A stretch of DNA of 20,950 nt from Silene noctiflora (lineage: Eukaryota > Streptophyta > Magnoliopsida > Caryophyllales > Caryophyllaceae), in NCBI GenBank assembly GCA_009801015.1, contig VHZZ01000889.1:154041-174990 (forward strand), read 5' to 3'. The notes beneath the pieces were generated by a model. That model had not been told where the DNA came from. It made no database searches and was given only the letters and a program-made list of their open reading frames with translations. This document shows, piece by piece, positions 20,575-20,950 of this stretch. Positions within the stretch are counted from its first letter, which is position 1. Each line of letters opens with the position of its first letter. The position numbers and the translations under genes were made by a program.

Positions 20575-20815
20575 GATATTAAAAACATACTCGAACGAAC
20601 CGATTCGAACCCAAATTGAGGTGCAAATTTGACCCTGAATTGACTCGACCTAATCCAATCCGATCAGAATATTTATTGTTGCATTCTAATCGTTATCCAT
20701 AAATAACTTTGTAAAAATACACCAAGATCCGAAATGAATCAACTTACCAGAATTATTGTAAATCCAAAGTAACTCGACCCACACCCGACTTGATTGACTC
20801 GTTTACCAAGTTCAG
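20575..20815. repeat. Degenerate ACCCGA/CTCGAC repeat block
   Basis: Irregular copies of actcgac, acccgac and aacccaa occur through this stretch. They are roughly the complement of the CGGGTC hexamers filling intron 5 of GLR copy 2, which suggests a dispersed degenerate repeat family in this genome. Confidence 0.4.
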
Positions 20816-20847
20816 AAGATTCAGATAAAGTATCTTTTTACGAAGTA

Positions 20848-20950
20848 CTCCCTCATATTCCATATAAGTGTCCCATTGTGGCATTTGCACAAAGATTAAG
20901 GAGATGATTTAAATAATGTAAAGTATTGTGTGGGGTAAGAAGATTGGAGA
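20848..20950. mobile_element. Start of a Stowaway-like MITE, cut by the window end
   Basis: A TA (20846-20847) followed by ctccctcatattcc matches the left end type of the two Stowaway-like elements above. The right end is outside the window, so this remains provisional. Confidence 0.4.

Larger units (their letters stand above)
16745..20950. other. Long AT-rich region without a supportable gene
   Basis: About 4.2 kb holds no credible coding frame on either strand. It contains a hAT-like MITE candidate (17376-17661), a gggtttgaactc string near 18767 that resembles a tRNA-type B box but has no supporting A box, complementary T and A homopolymer runs near 20043 and 20105, a degenerate ACCCGA-type block (about 20575-20815) and the start of a Stowaway-like element at 20848. 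Short open stretches at 17030-17218, 17566-17778 and 18832-19050 (minus strand) have AT-driven translations. Confidence 0.55.

Noticed and set aside
1-20950. CRISPR array, operon or prokaryotic system
   Set aside because: Spliced genes, plant-type LTR element and MITEs show nuclear plant DNA; no regularly spaced repeat-spacer pattern exists.

Overview
The window is plant nuclear DNA: AT-rich intergenic sequence, spliced genes with GT/AG introns, a Copia LTR retrotransposon and several MITE-like elements. Frequent ACGGAGTA/TACTCCCT-type motifs and the MITE repertoire would fit a eudicot, perhaps Caryophyllales. That placement is a weak inference.

Layout. (1) 462-8685, + strand: the first copy of a two-copy tandem family of short glutamate-receptor-like (GLR) genes. 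Its first exon carries a 13-bp deletion relative to its neighbour, and its second intron holds a 5.6-kb Copia element, so I call it a pseudogene although exons 2-6 remain open. (2) 1330-6918: the Copia element, with 508-bp LTRs, a 5-bp target duplication (GCTAT), gag, protease, integrase, RT and RNase H, but at least two frame breaks and a stop near the first possible gag start. (3) 9492-12264, + strand: the second GLR copy, intact in six exons and predicted to encode 458 residues. (4) 14110-15278, + strand: a two-exon tau-class glutathione S-transferase-like gene (227 residues) with a TATA box. (5) 15279-20950: no convincing gene, only degenerate repeats, MITE-like inverted repeats and one uncertain coding fragment.

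The most interesting object is the GLR pair. The predicted protein runs signal peptide, S1 half of the ligand-binding domain, one membrane segment, a short charged linker encoded by two 42-45-nt microexons, an M3-like segment, S2 and M4. It lacks the amino-terminal domain of ordinary plant GLRs. The pore re-entrant loop appears to be replaced by the charged linker, and the M3 gate motif is divergent. Residues expected for ligand binding and the S2 cysteine pair are still present. Both paralogues share this architecture and every intron phase, so it is not an accident of one copy. It suggests a membrane-tethered amino-acid-binding protein, or a non-conducting subunit, rather than an ordinary channel (inference).

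A second unusual signal is in the Copia element. The usual TGGTATCAGAG-type primer-binding site is absent. Two bases after the 5' LTR there is instead a 13-nt stretch perfectly complementary to a site inside the LTR itself, which would allow self-priming or RNA cyclisation.
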